A stretch of DNA of 52,817 bases from Leptolyngbyaceae cyanobacterium SM1_4_3 (GTDB lineage: Bacteria; Cyanobacteriota; Cyanobacteriia; Elainellales; Elainellaceae): NCBI GenBank assembly GCA_012031415.1, contig JAAUTN010000011.1, positions 1 through 52,817 of the forward strand, read 5' to 3'. This document shows positions 17,742-26,707 of this stretch, piece after piece. The number at the start of each line of letters is the position of its first letter. The first letter of the stretch is position 1. The translations under genes were made by a program, and so were the position numbers. The notes under the pieces were generated by a model. It did no database searches, was not told the DNA's origin, and was given only the letters and a program-made list of their open reading frames with translations.

Positions 17742-18095
17742 CTACTGCCTGCTAGCTAGGGTAAAGGCGCGGAAGTGTCGGGCCTGTTGCTCAATGCGAG
17801 TGGCGAGGCGATCGCACACCAAGTTGCACAATTCAAAGATCAGATCGTCTTCCACGCTGTAGTAAGCTGAGGTGCCAACGCTGCGGCGGCTGAGAATGCC
17901 AGCTTGCAACATCACCTTCAGGTGCTTAGAAACGTTGGCCTGGCTGGTTGCGGTTGCTTCAACCAGGTCTTGAACACACTTTTCACCGTCTCGTAGCGAG
18001 TTCAAGAGTTTCAAACGCATCGGTTCGCTCAACACACCGAAATACTCAGCAACTTGCTGCACGATTTCTGGCGGTACAGACTCGGCTGGTTTCAT
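17742..18095 (-). CDS. ArsR/SmtB family transcriptional regulator
   Basis: A 117-residue winged helix-turn-helix protein. The helix-turn-helix reads MRLKLLNSLRDGEKCVQDLVEATATSQANVSKHLKVMLQAGIL (about 25-68), followed by the wing RRSVGTSAYYSVEDD. Metal-sensing family members repress resistance genes when metal-free. One cysteine is in the alpha-3 position (EKCVQDL), but the full ELCVCD-type pair is absent. The C-terminal text FELCNLVCDRLATRIEQQARH offers two more cysteines and a His. Which effector it senses, if any, cannot be told. No obvious target gene lies beside it. The convergent neighbour is the GerMN gene. Confidence 0.9.
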   Translation of the reverse strand: MKPAESVPPEIVQQVAEYFGVLSEPMRLKLLNSLRDGEKCVQDLVEATATSQANVSKHLKVMLQAGILSRRSVGTSAYYSVEDDLIFELCNLVCDRLATRIEQQARHFRAFTLASRQ

Positions 18096-18207
18096 GCAAA
18101 TCTAACCCCGAAAGGACTGATCCCAAATTGTACCAGTCAACCCCTCTATGCCAATAGAGTAATAGAACACAAGCGAAACGTGCCTATAGGCAACATCCGA
18201 GCCGGAA

Positions 18208-18486
18208 CTAAGTTAAATCACTGGAATTTCGCAGGCGAATGAGTTGACGACGCATCTGAGGAGACGCTTCTACCTCAGGAACTTCCTTGGCCTCGGCATG
18301 AACCTGGACGGGTTCTAAATACTCATCGGCTCCACAAGCAAACGCATCTAACAGCATTTCTAGAAGCTCTTCGCGATCGCACAGAGCGCCTGTTTCCTCG
18401 ATCAGCCTAAACTTGAGGCGAATTTCGCAATCGTAAACGCTCACTTTAGGGCTAACGGATTGATACTCTAAAGAACTAGATTTCAT
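18208..18486 (-). CDS. Npun_R1517-type small regulator (heterocyst-differentiation family)
   Basis: A 92-residue cytoplasmic protein. SVYDCEIRLKFRLIEETGALCDREELLEMLLDAFACGADEYLEPVQVHAEAKEVPEVEASPQMRRQLIRLRNS matches my memory of the Npun_R1517 family, named for a heterocyst-differentiation regulator in Nostoc. The family is also present in non-heterocystous cyanobacteria, so this does not prove heterocyst formation. No DNA-binding motif is recognisable. The highly conserved last third (SPQMRRQLIRLRN) is the family hallmark. It has its own promoter region upstream in the long gap at 18487-19457. Confidence 0.8.
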   Translation of the reverse strand: MKSSSLEYQSVSPKVSVYDCEIRLKFRLIEETGALCDREELLEMLLDAFACGADEYLEPVQVHAEAKEVPEVEASPQMRRQLIRLRNSSDLT

Positions 18487-19457
18487 CTGATAAGCAACAC
18501 CTATTGTGCTGCGATTAGGAGAGTGGTTTTCAGATCTGGTTCAACAAAAGTTTTATCAATTTTGCTTTTGCAATTGACCTACTGTTTGAGACTGAATACT
18601 CAAGAGTAGGAGGTCACTCGTGCTGCGGGGGCTTGGACGTTTGTTGCTTAGGCTTAAAGTAGCATTCCCTTTGAGGTGAGCAAATCCGCTAATTAGCTGA
18701 ATTCAAATTGTTTGGTCTTAAAGCTTCTGTATTGGTTCAGCGATAGCTTTACCATTGCTAACATGAGCGGATTTGTATCGCCAAGTCGCCCACAAACATC
18801 TGCCAATATTATTCTCTGCCTTTAAGGAGAGACACTTGATAAAATCTCTGTGAGGACTGGCTATTGTCTTCACAAATGCTTCAAGTCAGCTTTCGAGCTG
18901 TGCCTTCGATCGCCCAAATGATAGCTGGTTTGGTAGCTGCACCTTCGTCTCAAGGCGATCGCCGACTGAGGGTTCATGTGATTATTTTAACTTCCCTTTT
19001 CTGGAGACTTTCTCTATTAAAAACAGATTGGCTTACTCCCAGCAGAACTAAGTTCAGTACCTCCTAAACGGGACTAATTTTCTGATACAGAGATTAACCG
19101 TTGGCTGAGAAGTTAGTTTGCCATAAGCGAAGCTTACATTATGCAGAGTTTCTACCAGCTTGAAGAGATATTTGAGAAATCCCCCTAGCTGATAGACCAA
19201 GAGAGATTAGTTTTGAGCTTTGAGCGGTGCGCTAAGTAATTTGTGAGACTTGGATGGCTGCCAGAAGCTTGTGAGGGTAGCACTCACAAATTCTGTTTCA
19301 GACAAATCACTCAGGACAACTAAGGTCAGAATTTTGCTTACCTGTGGCTCCAAGATTTTGGTAGCTTTTATAAATACGTTTGCCAAGCTCAATCGGTTTG
19401 GATGGGAGTTGGCTTTTTTGGAAAAAGGTTTAAGTAAAAGGTAAGGCTCCTGGCTTT
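18487..19457. other. 971-base gap without a recognisable gene; possible structured RNA
   Basis: No frame on either strand reads like a protein; the best, 18864-19067 plus, has no protein-like composition. Two fold signals stand out. CAAATCCGCT (18681-18690) is matched by AGCGGATTTG (18766-18775), enclosing 75 bases. AATTTGTGAG near 19239 and CTTGTGAG near 19269 both can pair with the same CTCACAAATT near 19282, so two hairpins compete. The gap must also hold the promoter of the Npun_R1517-type gene. A small RNA is possible but unproven. Confidence 0.4.
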
Positions 19458-19763
19458 TCAGTAACCCAACTCTCTAGGGCGATAGTGCGAGCAGTCTTGA
19501 CAAGGACCGAGTGGATTGACAGCGCAGCGAATATAGCTGGATCGAGCATTATATTGGCAGGTAATGTCGCCGATGATATAGCCAACGCCTTCAATATAGT
19601 ACTGGTCAGGAGCAAGACGGAAATTGGGCAAACCACGACTGGCGGCCGAGTGTAGTGCTAGTCGAAGCCTTTCTTGGGCTTGGGCATCGACTCGACGCAT
19701 GACCCAGAGTGAGAATAGGGAAGGGGTCAAGCCAAAAATGAGAATTAGAAATGCAGCTAACAC
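19458..19763 (-). CDS. DUF6464 family protein
   Basis: A 101-residue protein with an N-terminal hydrophobic helix (MLAAFLILIFGLTPSLFSLWV) that could be a membrane anchor. A conserved C-terminal block follows: LAPDQYYIEGVGYIIGDITC, then QYNARSSYIRCAVNPLGPCQDCSHYRP. The four cysteines (C-x13-C, then C-x2-C) could bind a metal or iron. I recognise the family from cyanobacteria only and know of no function. It lies just upstream of mgtE's 3' end on the same strand, with a 109-base spacer. Confidence 0.75.
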   Translation of the reverse strand: MLAAFLILIFGLTPSLFSLWVMRRVDAQAQERLRLALHSAASRGLPNFRLAPDQYYIEGVGYIIGDITCQYNARSSYIRCAVNPLGPCQDCSHYRPRELGY

Positions 19764-19872
19764 GGCTTTCTGATTTGGCGATGAGCTACGTGAGGGACAG
19801 GGCTGAATTTTACTCGCTTGTTAAAGCTTTGAGATAGAAAAAGCTCTGTTTGAGATTATTTTGAGTCTAAAG

Positions 19873-21276
19873 CTACTGAATTTGCAAGATTAGCCGTGCC
19901 AGGTTGAGATAGATTAGAACTCCTAATACATCTACGGCTGTTGTAATGAATGGGGCAGACATCAGCGCTGGGTCAAGACCAATCGCCTGAAACAGGAATG
20001 GCAAAGTCGATCCAGCAACTGATGCCAGGATGGAGATAGCAACTAGGCTAACTCCAACGGCGATCGCCACGACCCAACTCCCTTGCAGCACAAAAGCCCA
20101 GATCAACACGACGACTCCCAGCATCAAGCCCAGGAATGCCCCTGCGATCGCCTCTCGTCGAATCACCCGCAGAGCCTTGCCACTCCGGATTTCATCGGTG
20201 TTTAGTCCTCGAATGACCACAGTAGAAGACTGGGCCCCGACGTTGCCACCCGTGCCAATCAATAGGGGAATGAACGCCGCTAACGCCACAACCTGCTGCA
20301 AAATCTCCTGCTGACTGCTAATTACAGCGCTAGTAGCCGTGTTTGTAATCAACAGCACAAATAGCCAAACGACTCGCCTGCGGGCTACGGTGAGCAGATT
20401 GGTTTGAAAGTAGCTATCATCGCCAGACTGTACGCCGCCCAGGGTATAGATATCTTCCGTAGTTTCTTCTTCCAGGATATCGAGTACGTCGTCTACGGTG
20501 ATGATTCCGACTAGACGCTGTTCTGCATCGACGACGGGCACTGCCAAGAAGTCATAGCGCTGAATGATGCGAGCGGCTTCTTCCTGGTCGGTGTCGGTCT
20601 GGACGTAAACAATTTCACGAGTGAGGACATCGCCAATTTTCTGTTCTGGCTGAGCCATCACCAGGGCACGCAGGGAAAGGGTGCCAATTAAGCGACGAGC
20701 CGCGTCAGTGACGTAGAGGTAATAAATTGTTTCGCTAACGTTTGCTAGACTGCGAATTCGTTCGAGTGCCTGAGCGACCGTCCACCCCTCTTTGAGAGAA
20801 ACGTACTCCGGAGTCATGATCCGTCCAGCGGTGCCAGATTCGTAGCCTAAGAGTAAAGCGGTGGCGCGGCGTTCTTCTAGGCTAAGCTGCGCCAACAGGC
20901 GGGTAACAATTTTAGCAGGCAGTTCATCAAACAGGCGTACCCGGTCGTCGGGTGACATCTTATCAACAATATCCAGCACGTCCTGGCGCTTGAATTCTTC
21001 AATCAGCGTTTGCTGGACGGTGGAATCGAGATATTCGTAGACTTCGATCGCCTCACTTTTAGACAGCAGCCGAAAGGCGATCGCCTGCATTGCTTCGGGT
21101 AGACCTTCGATTGCCTCGGCAATATCGGCAGGCTGAACGGGTACGAGTAGCGCTTTGGCTCCTTTCAGATTTTCCTGTTCTAAAAGAGCCTGAAGCTGCG
21201 ATCGCACTAGATCCCGTAATTCTCTACGAGAAAAACCTTGAAGAGCGGTCGATGAATTGTCGTGATCAATAGCCAA
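19873..21276 (-). CDS. mgtE: Magnesium transporter MgtE
   Basis: A 467-residue transporter. The cytoplasmic MgtE-N superhelical domain spans about 25-130 with ALLVPVQPADIAEAIEGLP and MSPDDRVRLFDELP. Two CBS domains lie at about 135-260, including YLYVTDAARRLIGTLSLRAL and FLAVPVVDAEQRLVGIITVDDVLDIL. The five-helix membrane domain is at about 285-467, with the pore-lining PLLIGTGGNVGAQSSTVVIRGL. In known MgtE the N and CBS domains bind magnesium and close the pore when cytoplasmic magnesium is high. Length and all domains are normal. No M-box-like leader is evident in the 218 bases upstream. Confidence 0.95.
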   Translation of the reverse strand: MAIDHDNSSTALQGFSRRELRDLVRSQLQALLEQENLKGAKALLVPVQPADIAEAIEGLPEAMQAIAFRLLSKSEAIEVYEYLDSTVQQTLIEEFKRQDVLDIVDKMSPDDRVRLFDELPAKIVTRLLAQLSLEERRATALLLGYESGTAGRIMTPEYVSLKEGWTVAQALERIRSLANVSETIYYLYVTDAARRLIGTLSLRALVMAQPEQKIGDVLTREIVYVQTDTDQEEAARIIQRYDFLAVPVVDAEQRLVGIITVDDVLDILEEETTEDIYTLGGVQSGDDSYFQTNLLTVARRRVVWLFVLLITNTATSAVISSQQEILQQVVALAAFIPLLIGTGGNVGAQSSTVVIRGLNTDEIRSGKALRVIRREAIAGAFLGLMLGVVVLIWAFVLQGSWVVAIAVGVSLVAISILASVAGSTLPFLFQAIGLDPALMSAPFITTAVDVLGVLIYLNLARLILQIQ

Positions 21277-21515
21277 CGCTCTAAATCTCTGCTTCTATGA
21301 GTTTCTGCTTACCATAGCTCTACCCATAATTTCCCACAACACCTGTTGCCTGACTATAGCAACCACTCATTAATTTGGTAAACCAGGACGTAGTTTACAG
21401 GTTCTTACTTTAGCCCGATGCTGTGTAGTTTGATCGCAAGCTAATGTATTAGTGAGGTCATTATTATCCTTGAGATGAGTTTGCTTGAACTGATGTGACT
21501 AAAGGAGAAACGCAC

Positions 21516-21950
21516 ATGAACTCCGAGACTAAAACTCCTGAGACAACTGCCATTACTACGACTCCTGAGACAACTGCGGTAGTGCAAATTAGTCCTGAAA
21601 CTGAGGCTTTAGTAAAGCAAGAAATGCCAGACAAGCCGGAAGAAGCTCAGCGTGAAACAATGGCTTTGATTGAAGCAATTAGACGGCGTGCCCAACTGTC
21701 AGTGCAAGAGGCAAGGGATGTCACGCTTGATTCTTACCTGAAAGCAGTGCGGCAAGCCAGGGAAGCGGTAGAGCAAAATAAGCCGCTTATCGATCCGGCG
21801 CAAATCGAGAAGTCTGTTGAGTTAGTTCAGCGTCAGGCCGAAATGAACTGGAGCGTGATCGTTTCTGAAATTGAATCGTTAGGAGTGCAGTTAGTTGATG
21901 CAGCTAAAGAAGCTTGGAATATGCTGATGCATTCAGACCAGAAGCGTTAG
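21516..21950 (+). CDS. Uncharacterised helical cyanobacterial protein
   Basis: A 144-residue soluble protein. The start ATG 21516 is set by the strong AAAGGAG at 21501-21507; a longer frame from GTG 21495 overlaps that site. The first 40 residues are a low-complexity Thr/Pro/Glu tract with a repeated TPETTA motif. The rest is predicted helical, with EEAQRETMALIEAIRRRAQLSVQEARDVTLDSYLKAVRQAREAVEQ and a final helix WSVIVSEIESLGVQLVDAAKEAW. It is not recognised as a named family. It lies 86 bases upstream of aspS on the same strand. Confidence 0.7.
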   Translation: MNSETKTPETTAITTTPETTAVVQISPETEALVKQEMPDKPEEAQRETMALIEAIRRRAQLSVQEARDVTLDSYLKAVRQAREAVEQNKPLIDPAQIEKSVELVQRQAEMNWSVIVSEIESLGVQLVDAAKEAWNMLMHSDQKR

Positions 21951-22036
21951 CTGTCCAATTTTTCTGATCGGGATCGCAATGAATGCTAGATAATGGAAGG
22001 GTTTTTACTTACGCCCTTCAGTTCCAACTCATAGCC

Positions 22037-23833
22037 ATGCGAACCCATTACTGCGGTCAAATCCGACCTGAACACATTGGAGAGACGGTGACTCTGTTTG
22101 GTTGGGTAGACCGTCGCCGCGATCATGGCGGAGTGATTTTTCTAGATTTGCGCGATCGCTCTGGCATTGCTCAAATTGTTAGCGATCCCGAACGCACCCC
22201 TGCCTCTTATGAAACCGCAGGCGATTTGCGAAACGAGTATGTCGTGAAAATCACGGGGCGCGTTACCCGCCGTCCTGACGAGTCGCTCAATCCTCGCATT
22301 CCCACTGGCGAGGTCGAGGTGTATGCTGACCAGATTGAACTGCTGAACGCGGTGCGAAAGCAGTTGCCGTTTCAGGTTTCTGTTGCTGATGCGGAGCCTG
22401 TGCGAGAAGAGTTGCGGTTGAAATATCGCTATCTCGATTTGCGACGCGATCGCATGACGCGCAACCTGCAACTGCGTCACCAGACGGTTAAAGCGATTCG
22501 CCGCTACTTGGAAGACCAGGAAGGCTTCATCGAAGTCGAAACGCCACTGCTAACTCGCTCCACTCCAGAGGGCGCACGGGATTTTCTGTTGCCCAGTCGG
22601 GTCAATCCGGGAGATTGGTTTGCGCTGCCGCAGTCGCCGCAGTTGTTTAAGCAGATTTTGATGGTTTCGGGGTGCGATCGCTACTACCAAATTGCCCGCT
22701 GCTTTCGTGATGAAGACCTGAGAGCCGACCGTCAGCCCGAATTTACCCAGCTAGACATGGAAATGAGCTTCATGTCTCAGGAAGAAATCATCGACCTGAA
22801 TGAAAAGCTGGTCTGTCATATCTTCAAAGCTGTCAAAAATATTGACCTTCCGCGCCCATTTCCGCAACTCACCTATGCTGAAGCGATGGATCGCTATGGC
22901 TGCGACAAACCCGACACCCGCTATGACCTGGAACTGGTAGACGTTTCTGATCTGGTCAAAGATTCTGGCTTTAAGGTGTTTTCGACAGCCGTTAGCAGCG
23001 GTGGAATTGTCAAAGTTTTGCCGATTCCCAATGGCAATGCGGCAATTTCTAACGTGCGAATCAAGCCCGGTGGTGACTTGTTCAAAGAAGCCAGTGAAGC
23101 CGGAGCCAAAGGACTTGCCTACATTCGAGTGCGTGAAGACGGCGAAATTGACACCATCGGCGCAATCAAGGACAACCTCACTGACGCGCAAAAGCAAGAA
23201 CTCTTGAGCCGCACCGGAGCCGCCCCCGGACATCTCTTACTGTTTGGCGCGGGAGAAATCGCAACGGTGAACAAAACGCTCGATCGCCTGCGTCAGGTCG
23301 TAGCACGTGAACTGAAGCTAATCGATCCCGACAAAATTAATCTGCTCTGGGTGACAGATTTCCCCATGTTTGAATGGAACGCTGACGAAAAGCGGCTGGA
23401 AGCACTGCATCATCCCTTCACTGCGCCTCATCCTGACGATGCCCACGACCTGAAAACTGCTCGTGCCCAGGCGTATGATCTGGTTTACAACGGTTTTGAA
23501 GTTGGCGGCGGTAGCCTGCGAATTTATCAGCCCGACTTGCAGCGACAGGTGTTTGAAACGATTGGTTTGTCGCCCGAAGAAGCACACAGCAAATTTGGCT
23601 TTTTGCTAGAAGCGTTTGAGTATGGCACTCCGCCGCACGGCGGCATCGCTTATGGGCTAGATCGGCTGGTAATGCTGCTGGCAGGTGAAGAGTCGATTCG
23701 AGATACGATCGCTTTCCCCAAAACTCAGCAGGTCCGTTGCCTACTCACCAATGCTCCCGCTGGCGTAGACGCAAAGCAATTAAAGGAACTGCACGTCGCC
23801 TCAACCTACAAGCCGAAGCCAAAAGCTGAGTGA
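22037..23833 (+). CDS. aspS: Aspartyl-tRNA synthetase
   Basis: A 598-residue class IIb synthetase of the long bacterial type. The N-terminal OB-fold anticodon-binding domain (about 1-110) begins [20 protein letters not shown]. Motif 1 is [33 protein letters not shown]. Motif 2 is [24 protein letters not shown] bacterial GAD insertion occupies about 290-420, and motif 3 is [21 protein letters not shown] near 545. It charges tRNA-Asp; without tRNA-Asn specificity data I cannot say if it is non-discriminating. ATG 22037 is the family start; a frame reaching back to 21983 is not family-like. Confidence 0.97.
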   Translation: MRTHYCGQIRPEHIGETVTLFGWVDRRRDHGGVIFLDLRDRSGIAQIVSDPERTPASYETAGDLRNEYVVKITGRVTRRPDESLNPRIPTGEVEVYADQIELLNAVRKQLPFQVSVADAEPVREELRLKYRYLDLRRDRMTRNLQLRHQTVKAIRRYLEDQEGFIEVETPLLTRSTPEGARDFLLPSRVNPGDWFALPQSPQLFKQILMVSGCDRYYQIARCFRDEDLRADRQPEFTQLDMEMSFMSQEEIIDLNEKLVCHIFKAVKNIDLPRPFPQLTYAEAMDRYGCDKPDTRYDLELVDVSDLVKDSGFKVFSTAVSSGGIVKVLPIPNGNAAISNVRIKPGGDLFKEASEAGAKGLAYIRVREDGEIDTIGAIKDNLTDAQKQELLSRTGAAPGHLLLFGAGEIATVNKTLDRLRQVVARELKLIDPDKINLLWVTDFPMFEWNADEKRLEALHHPFTAPHPDDAHDLKTARAQAYDLVYNGFEVGGGSLRIYQPDLQRQVFETIGLSPEEAHSKFGFLLEAFEYGTPPHGGIAYGLDRLVMLLAGEESIRDTIAFPKTQQVRCLLTNAPAGVDAKQLKELHVASTYKPKPKAE

Positions 23834-23897
23834 GTCTTCTCGTAGGAGTCGTGGTGCTCTGCCGTCTCGCGCAGAAAGCGTCTGTTCGTGGAGAGTT

Positions 23898-24365
23898 TCA
23901 CAGGCGACCGGGAAGCCGCGTTTGGATTTCCCGGAGCAGCCAGAGGTTCCCATCCGGATCTGCAAACGCGGCAAAGGAGAAGTAGGAACGGACTTGTGGG
24001 TTGCGTCCAGGGAGGCGTGGGTTCTCCACCGCGTTGTTAAAGGGTCCGCCAGGATAGTGGAAGATCTCGCTGACGTTGACACCACGATCGATCAAGTCTG
24101 CGCGAACAGCATCAAGGTCATCCACAGCGAGGACCAGGTTTTGCACGGAACCAGCATTGTTCGGGGCGACTCCCCTGCCAAAGATGATCGAGGCTTACAA
24201 GTTGAGCGGTGTCATCTGTATTCCCCGGAAGTCACCATCCACTACGTCGATGTCAAACCGCCAGCCGAGATTTTCGTAGAATGACTTGGCGCGATCGACA
24301 TCAGAAACGCTGAACACTACAACTTCGAGTTTCATGTTTGGGCTGTTTACAGGATTGCTGCTCAT
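23898..24365 (-). pseudogene. VOC (glyoxalase-fold) family protein, interrupted by an in-frame stop
   Basis: An otherwise complete 155-codon VOC-family gene whose frame is cut by TAA at 24195-24197. The part before the stop reads MKLEVVVFSVSDVDRAKSFY then NLGWRFDIDVVDGDFRGIQM, the classic first VOC half. The part after reads VQNLVLAVDDLDAVRADLIDRGV then FHYPGGPF and ends FADPDGNLWLLREIQTRLPGR. An AAAGGAGAACAAG precedes ATG 24365; a second in-frame ATG is at 24335. The frame is kept on both sides of the stop, so this is a nonsense change, not a frameshift. The family covers dioxygenases, glyoxalases and resistance proteins. Confidence 0.8.
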
Positions 24366-24695
24366 CTTGTTCTCCTTTAGCTCAATGGAGTTAGTTGCTC
24401 ACCTCGGTCAATCTCATTCTTCTGCGATGCGAAGCAGTTTCCCTGCGGGGTAATCGCCCCATTCACACTACTCAAGTTCTTTTGCCATGAAGGTGATTTA
24501 CTTGGCGATCGCCAACATCTCGAAAAAGTGGACGATACCCATTCGAGATTGGAAAGCAGCCCTCAATCGCTTTGCGATTGAATTTGAAGGCAGATTCCCA
24601 ATCTAATATTTCTCTCTTGACACAAACTACTTTACAAACCCAGGCGCACCCGGAGAGGTATCCCTCTCATAACTCACTCGTCTTAAGAACCCTCC
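24366..24695. other. 330-base interval with a transposase scrap
   Basis: Besides the IS256-type remnant at 24487-24606 I see nothing recognisable. The interval separates the broken VOC gene from the glnQ-type gene. Both that gene and the VOC gene are on the minus strand. Confidence 0.5.
24487..24606 (+). mobile_element. IS256 family transposase, C-terminal remnant
   Basis: A 39-codon open stretch ending in TAA reads MKVIYLAIANISKKWTIPIR then DWKAALNRFAIEFEGRFPI. This matches the C-terminal end of IS256-family (MULE/DDE) transposases, where KALYLAIQNISKKWTMPIxNW...AxxxFxIxFEGR is conserved. Everything upstream of it in the frame is lost. No terminal inverted repeat was identified nearby. It marks an old insertion and deletion event between the broken VOC gene and the ABC transporter. 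Confidence 0.75.
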
Positions 24696-25466
24696 TTAAG
24701 TTTTGGCAAAGTTCATGCGGCTGAGAAATGCCTGAAGGCGATCGCTCTTGGGATAGGTCAACACCTGCCGCGCCACGCCTTCTTCTTCCACAAAGCCCTT
24801 ATTCAAAAACAGCACCCGATGGGCCACCTCCCGCGCAAACTGCATTTCGTGCGTGACAATCACCATCGTCATGCCCTCTTCAGCCAACTGCTGCATTACA
24901 GTCAGCACCTCGCCCACCAGTTCTGGGTCGAGGGCGCTAGTAGGTTCGTCAAATAGCATGATTTGCGGCTTCATACAGAGGGCACGGGCGATCGCCACCC
25001 GCTGCTTTTGCCCGCCCGAAAGCTGGTCAGGATAAGCCTCTGCCTTTTCTGACAGCCCCACCTTATTCAGATAGAACCGTGCCATCCTTGAGCTTTCCTT
25101 AGCAGGCTGATTTAGCACCTTGCGCGGCGCTAGCGTCAGGTTGTCTAGCACCGTCATGTGGGGAAACAGATTGAACTGTTGAAACACCATCCCCACATTG
25201 GCTCGAAGCTGCTTCAGCTTGCCTGTACTTAAATTGGGGTGCGATAAATCAATTCCATTCACGATTAGCCGCCCGCCGTTGATTGCCTCCAGTCGGTTAA
25301 AGCAGCGCAGCAGAGTGCTTTTGCCACAGCCCGACGACCCAATCACGGCAACGACCTCGCCTGAATTGATATGTCCACTGATGCCCTGTAAGACTTGCAG
25401 TGCACCAAATCTTTTTTCTACTTGCTCAAAAATAATGGCTGGGGCAGCGCTATTGTTATCTTTCAT
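24696..25466 (-). CDS. glnQ: Polar amino acid ABC transporter, ATP-binding protein (GlnQ type)
   Basis: A 256-residue ABC ATPase. Walker A is GSSGCGKST (43-51), the Q-loop is MVFQQFNLFPHMTVLDN, the signature is LSGGQKQRVAIARAL, Walker B is IMLFDEPTSALDPELVGEVL and the switch His is in VIVTHEMQFAREV. The sequence belongs to the GlnQ/HisP/ArtP branch that energises uptake of polar amino acids. The matching binding protein and permease are transcribed the other way from 25731 and 26708, an unusual divergent split of one transporter. The gene symbol marks the branch, not a proven glutamine specificity. Confidence 0.9.
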   Translation of the reverse strand: MKDNNSAAPAIIFEQVEKRFGALQVLQGISGHINSGEVVAVIGSSGCGKSTLLRCFNRLEAINGGRLIVNGIDLSHPNLSTGKLKQLRANVGMVFQQFNLFPHMTVLDNLTLAPRKVLNQPAKESSRMARFYLNKVGLSEKAEAYPDQLSGGQKQRVAIARALCMKPQIMLFDEPTSALDPELVGEVLTVMQQLAEEGMTMVIVTHEMQFAREVAHRVLFLNKGFVEEEGVARQVLTYPKSDRLQAFLSRMNFAKT

Positions 25467-25730
25467 CTGGATTTAGAAGTCTTCTAACGGAGGGAGTGAT
25501 TCTAAAACTGTTCTCACCTTTAATAGTTGCTAACACACTTAGCGCTGCTAGATAGATGGAATGACTACCAACACGCTAGTTTTTAGTTTGTAGAATTAGG
25601 CGATCGCAGTGTGGATTTTAGATAATTCTTCACCTTGTGATTCCTGATGCCCGTTTAGTTTTGGGTTTGAATCCAAAAGTCTAAGACTGCTGTACGTGAC
25701 GGTGTGACGGTTAGAGAGAAAAATGTTGGT

Positions 25731-26585
25731 ATGAAGAAAATTGCTTGTATGTTCAAATTCACTCGATCTCGGTTTTTACGCCAGTTTGTCATTGGCTTAG
25801 TTTGTGTTTTCATGGTTGCCGCCTGCGGTCCCAGTGCGGAAGAAGCTCCCGAAGCAACAGAAGGCGGTACTTCAGAAGCCGCTGCCACAACGCTAACCGT
25901 TGCTACAGAGCCAGCCTTTCCACCTTTTGAAGCTCAGGCTGAAGGAGGTGGTTATGAAGGGTTTGACATTGATTTGATGAATGCGATCGGAGAAGCCGCT
26001 GGGTTCACCGTTGAGTTTCAGGCGCTTCCCTTTGATGGCATCATTCCCGCCCTGCAAGCCGGAACGGTGGACGCTGCAATCAGCGCCATGACCATCACCG
26101 CAGAACGGGCGCAAACTGTCGATTTTTCTCGCCCCTACTTTAAGGCAGGGTTGGCGATCGCCGTTCCAGAAGCCAACACCGACGTTACCTCCCTGGAAGA
26201 TCTAGCAGGCAAACGCATTGCGGTACAAATCGGCACAACAGGCGCAGGTCAGGCCGCAGAAATTGAGGGAGCAACCGTCAGCACTTTTGACTCAGCCCCA
26301 CTCGCCCTGCAAGAGCTAGCAAACGGCAATGCCGATGCTGTGATCAACGACGCTCCGGTTACACTCTACGCAATCCAGACTGGCAATATCGGCGGTGTAA
26401 AAGTCGTAGGGGAACTGGTCACTGAGGAATTCTACGGAATTGCGCTACCCAAAGACTCACCCAATTTAGAAACGATCAACTCAGGTCTGGCTACCATCCT
26501 GGAAGACGGCACCTACGAGGAGATCTACCAGAAATGGTTTGGTGAGGCTCCACCAGAGCTACCCGAAGAAGCCCCGCTAGAATAG
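25731..26585 (+). CDS. Polar amino acid ABC transporter, substrate-binding lipoprotein
   Basis: A 284-residue SBP_bac_3 (PF00497) protein. A positively charged start and hydrophobic segment (QFVIGLVCVFMVAAC) end in a lipobox with Cys32, so it should be lipid-anchored in the periplasm. The binding domain starts near 50 with TTLTVATEPAFPPFEAQAEG then YEGFDIDLMNAIGEAAG. It includes DGIIPALQAGTVDAAISAMTITAERAQTVDFSRPYF, the ligand-carboxylate and hinge part. ATG 25731 is chosen; ATG 25749 (MFKFTRSRF) or GTG 25704 would also keep the lipobox. Substrate is an amino acid, but which one is not visible. It forms an operon with the permease. Confidence 0.9.
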   Translation: MKKIACMFKFTRSRFLRQFVIGLVCVFMVAACGPSAEEAPEATEGGTSEAAATTLTVATEPAFPPFEAQAEGGGYEGFDIDLMNAIGEAAGFTVEFQALPFDGIIPALQAGTVDAAISAMTITAERAQTVDFSRPYFKAGLAIAVPEANTDVTSLEDLAGKRIAVQIGTTGAGQAAEIEGATVSTFDSAPLALQELANGNADAVINDAPVTLYAIQTGNIGGVKVVGELVTEEFYGIALPKDSPNLETINSGLATILEDGTYEEIYQKWFGEAPPELPEEAPLE

Positions 26586-26594
26586 CCCGAATTT

Positions 26595-26677
26595 GTAGGT
26601 TGGGTGAAGCAAAGCGCAACCCAACACAGCCTTTCCCTTTCACCCTTGTTGGGTTTCGTGCCCTCAACCCAACCTAC
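26595..26677. repeat. Dispersed double-hairpin repeat, GTAGGTTGGGT...ACCCAACCTAC
   Basis: Outer arms GTAGGTTGGGT and ACCCAACCTAC are exact reverse complements. Inside, AGCGCAACCCAAC and GTTGGGTTTCGT can pair. The element fills most of the spacer between the binding-protein stop and the permease start. It should fold strongly in the transcript and may lower permease expression relative to the binding protein. Confidence 0.85.
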
Positions 26678-26707
26678 GCCTTACTCACGCACTTAAGGAA
26701 TTCCCCC

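Noticed and set aside
18864-19067. 67-codon plus-strand frame in the long gap
   Set aside because: No protein-like pattern, no upstream ribosome-binding site, and composition no different from the surrounding noncoding DNA.
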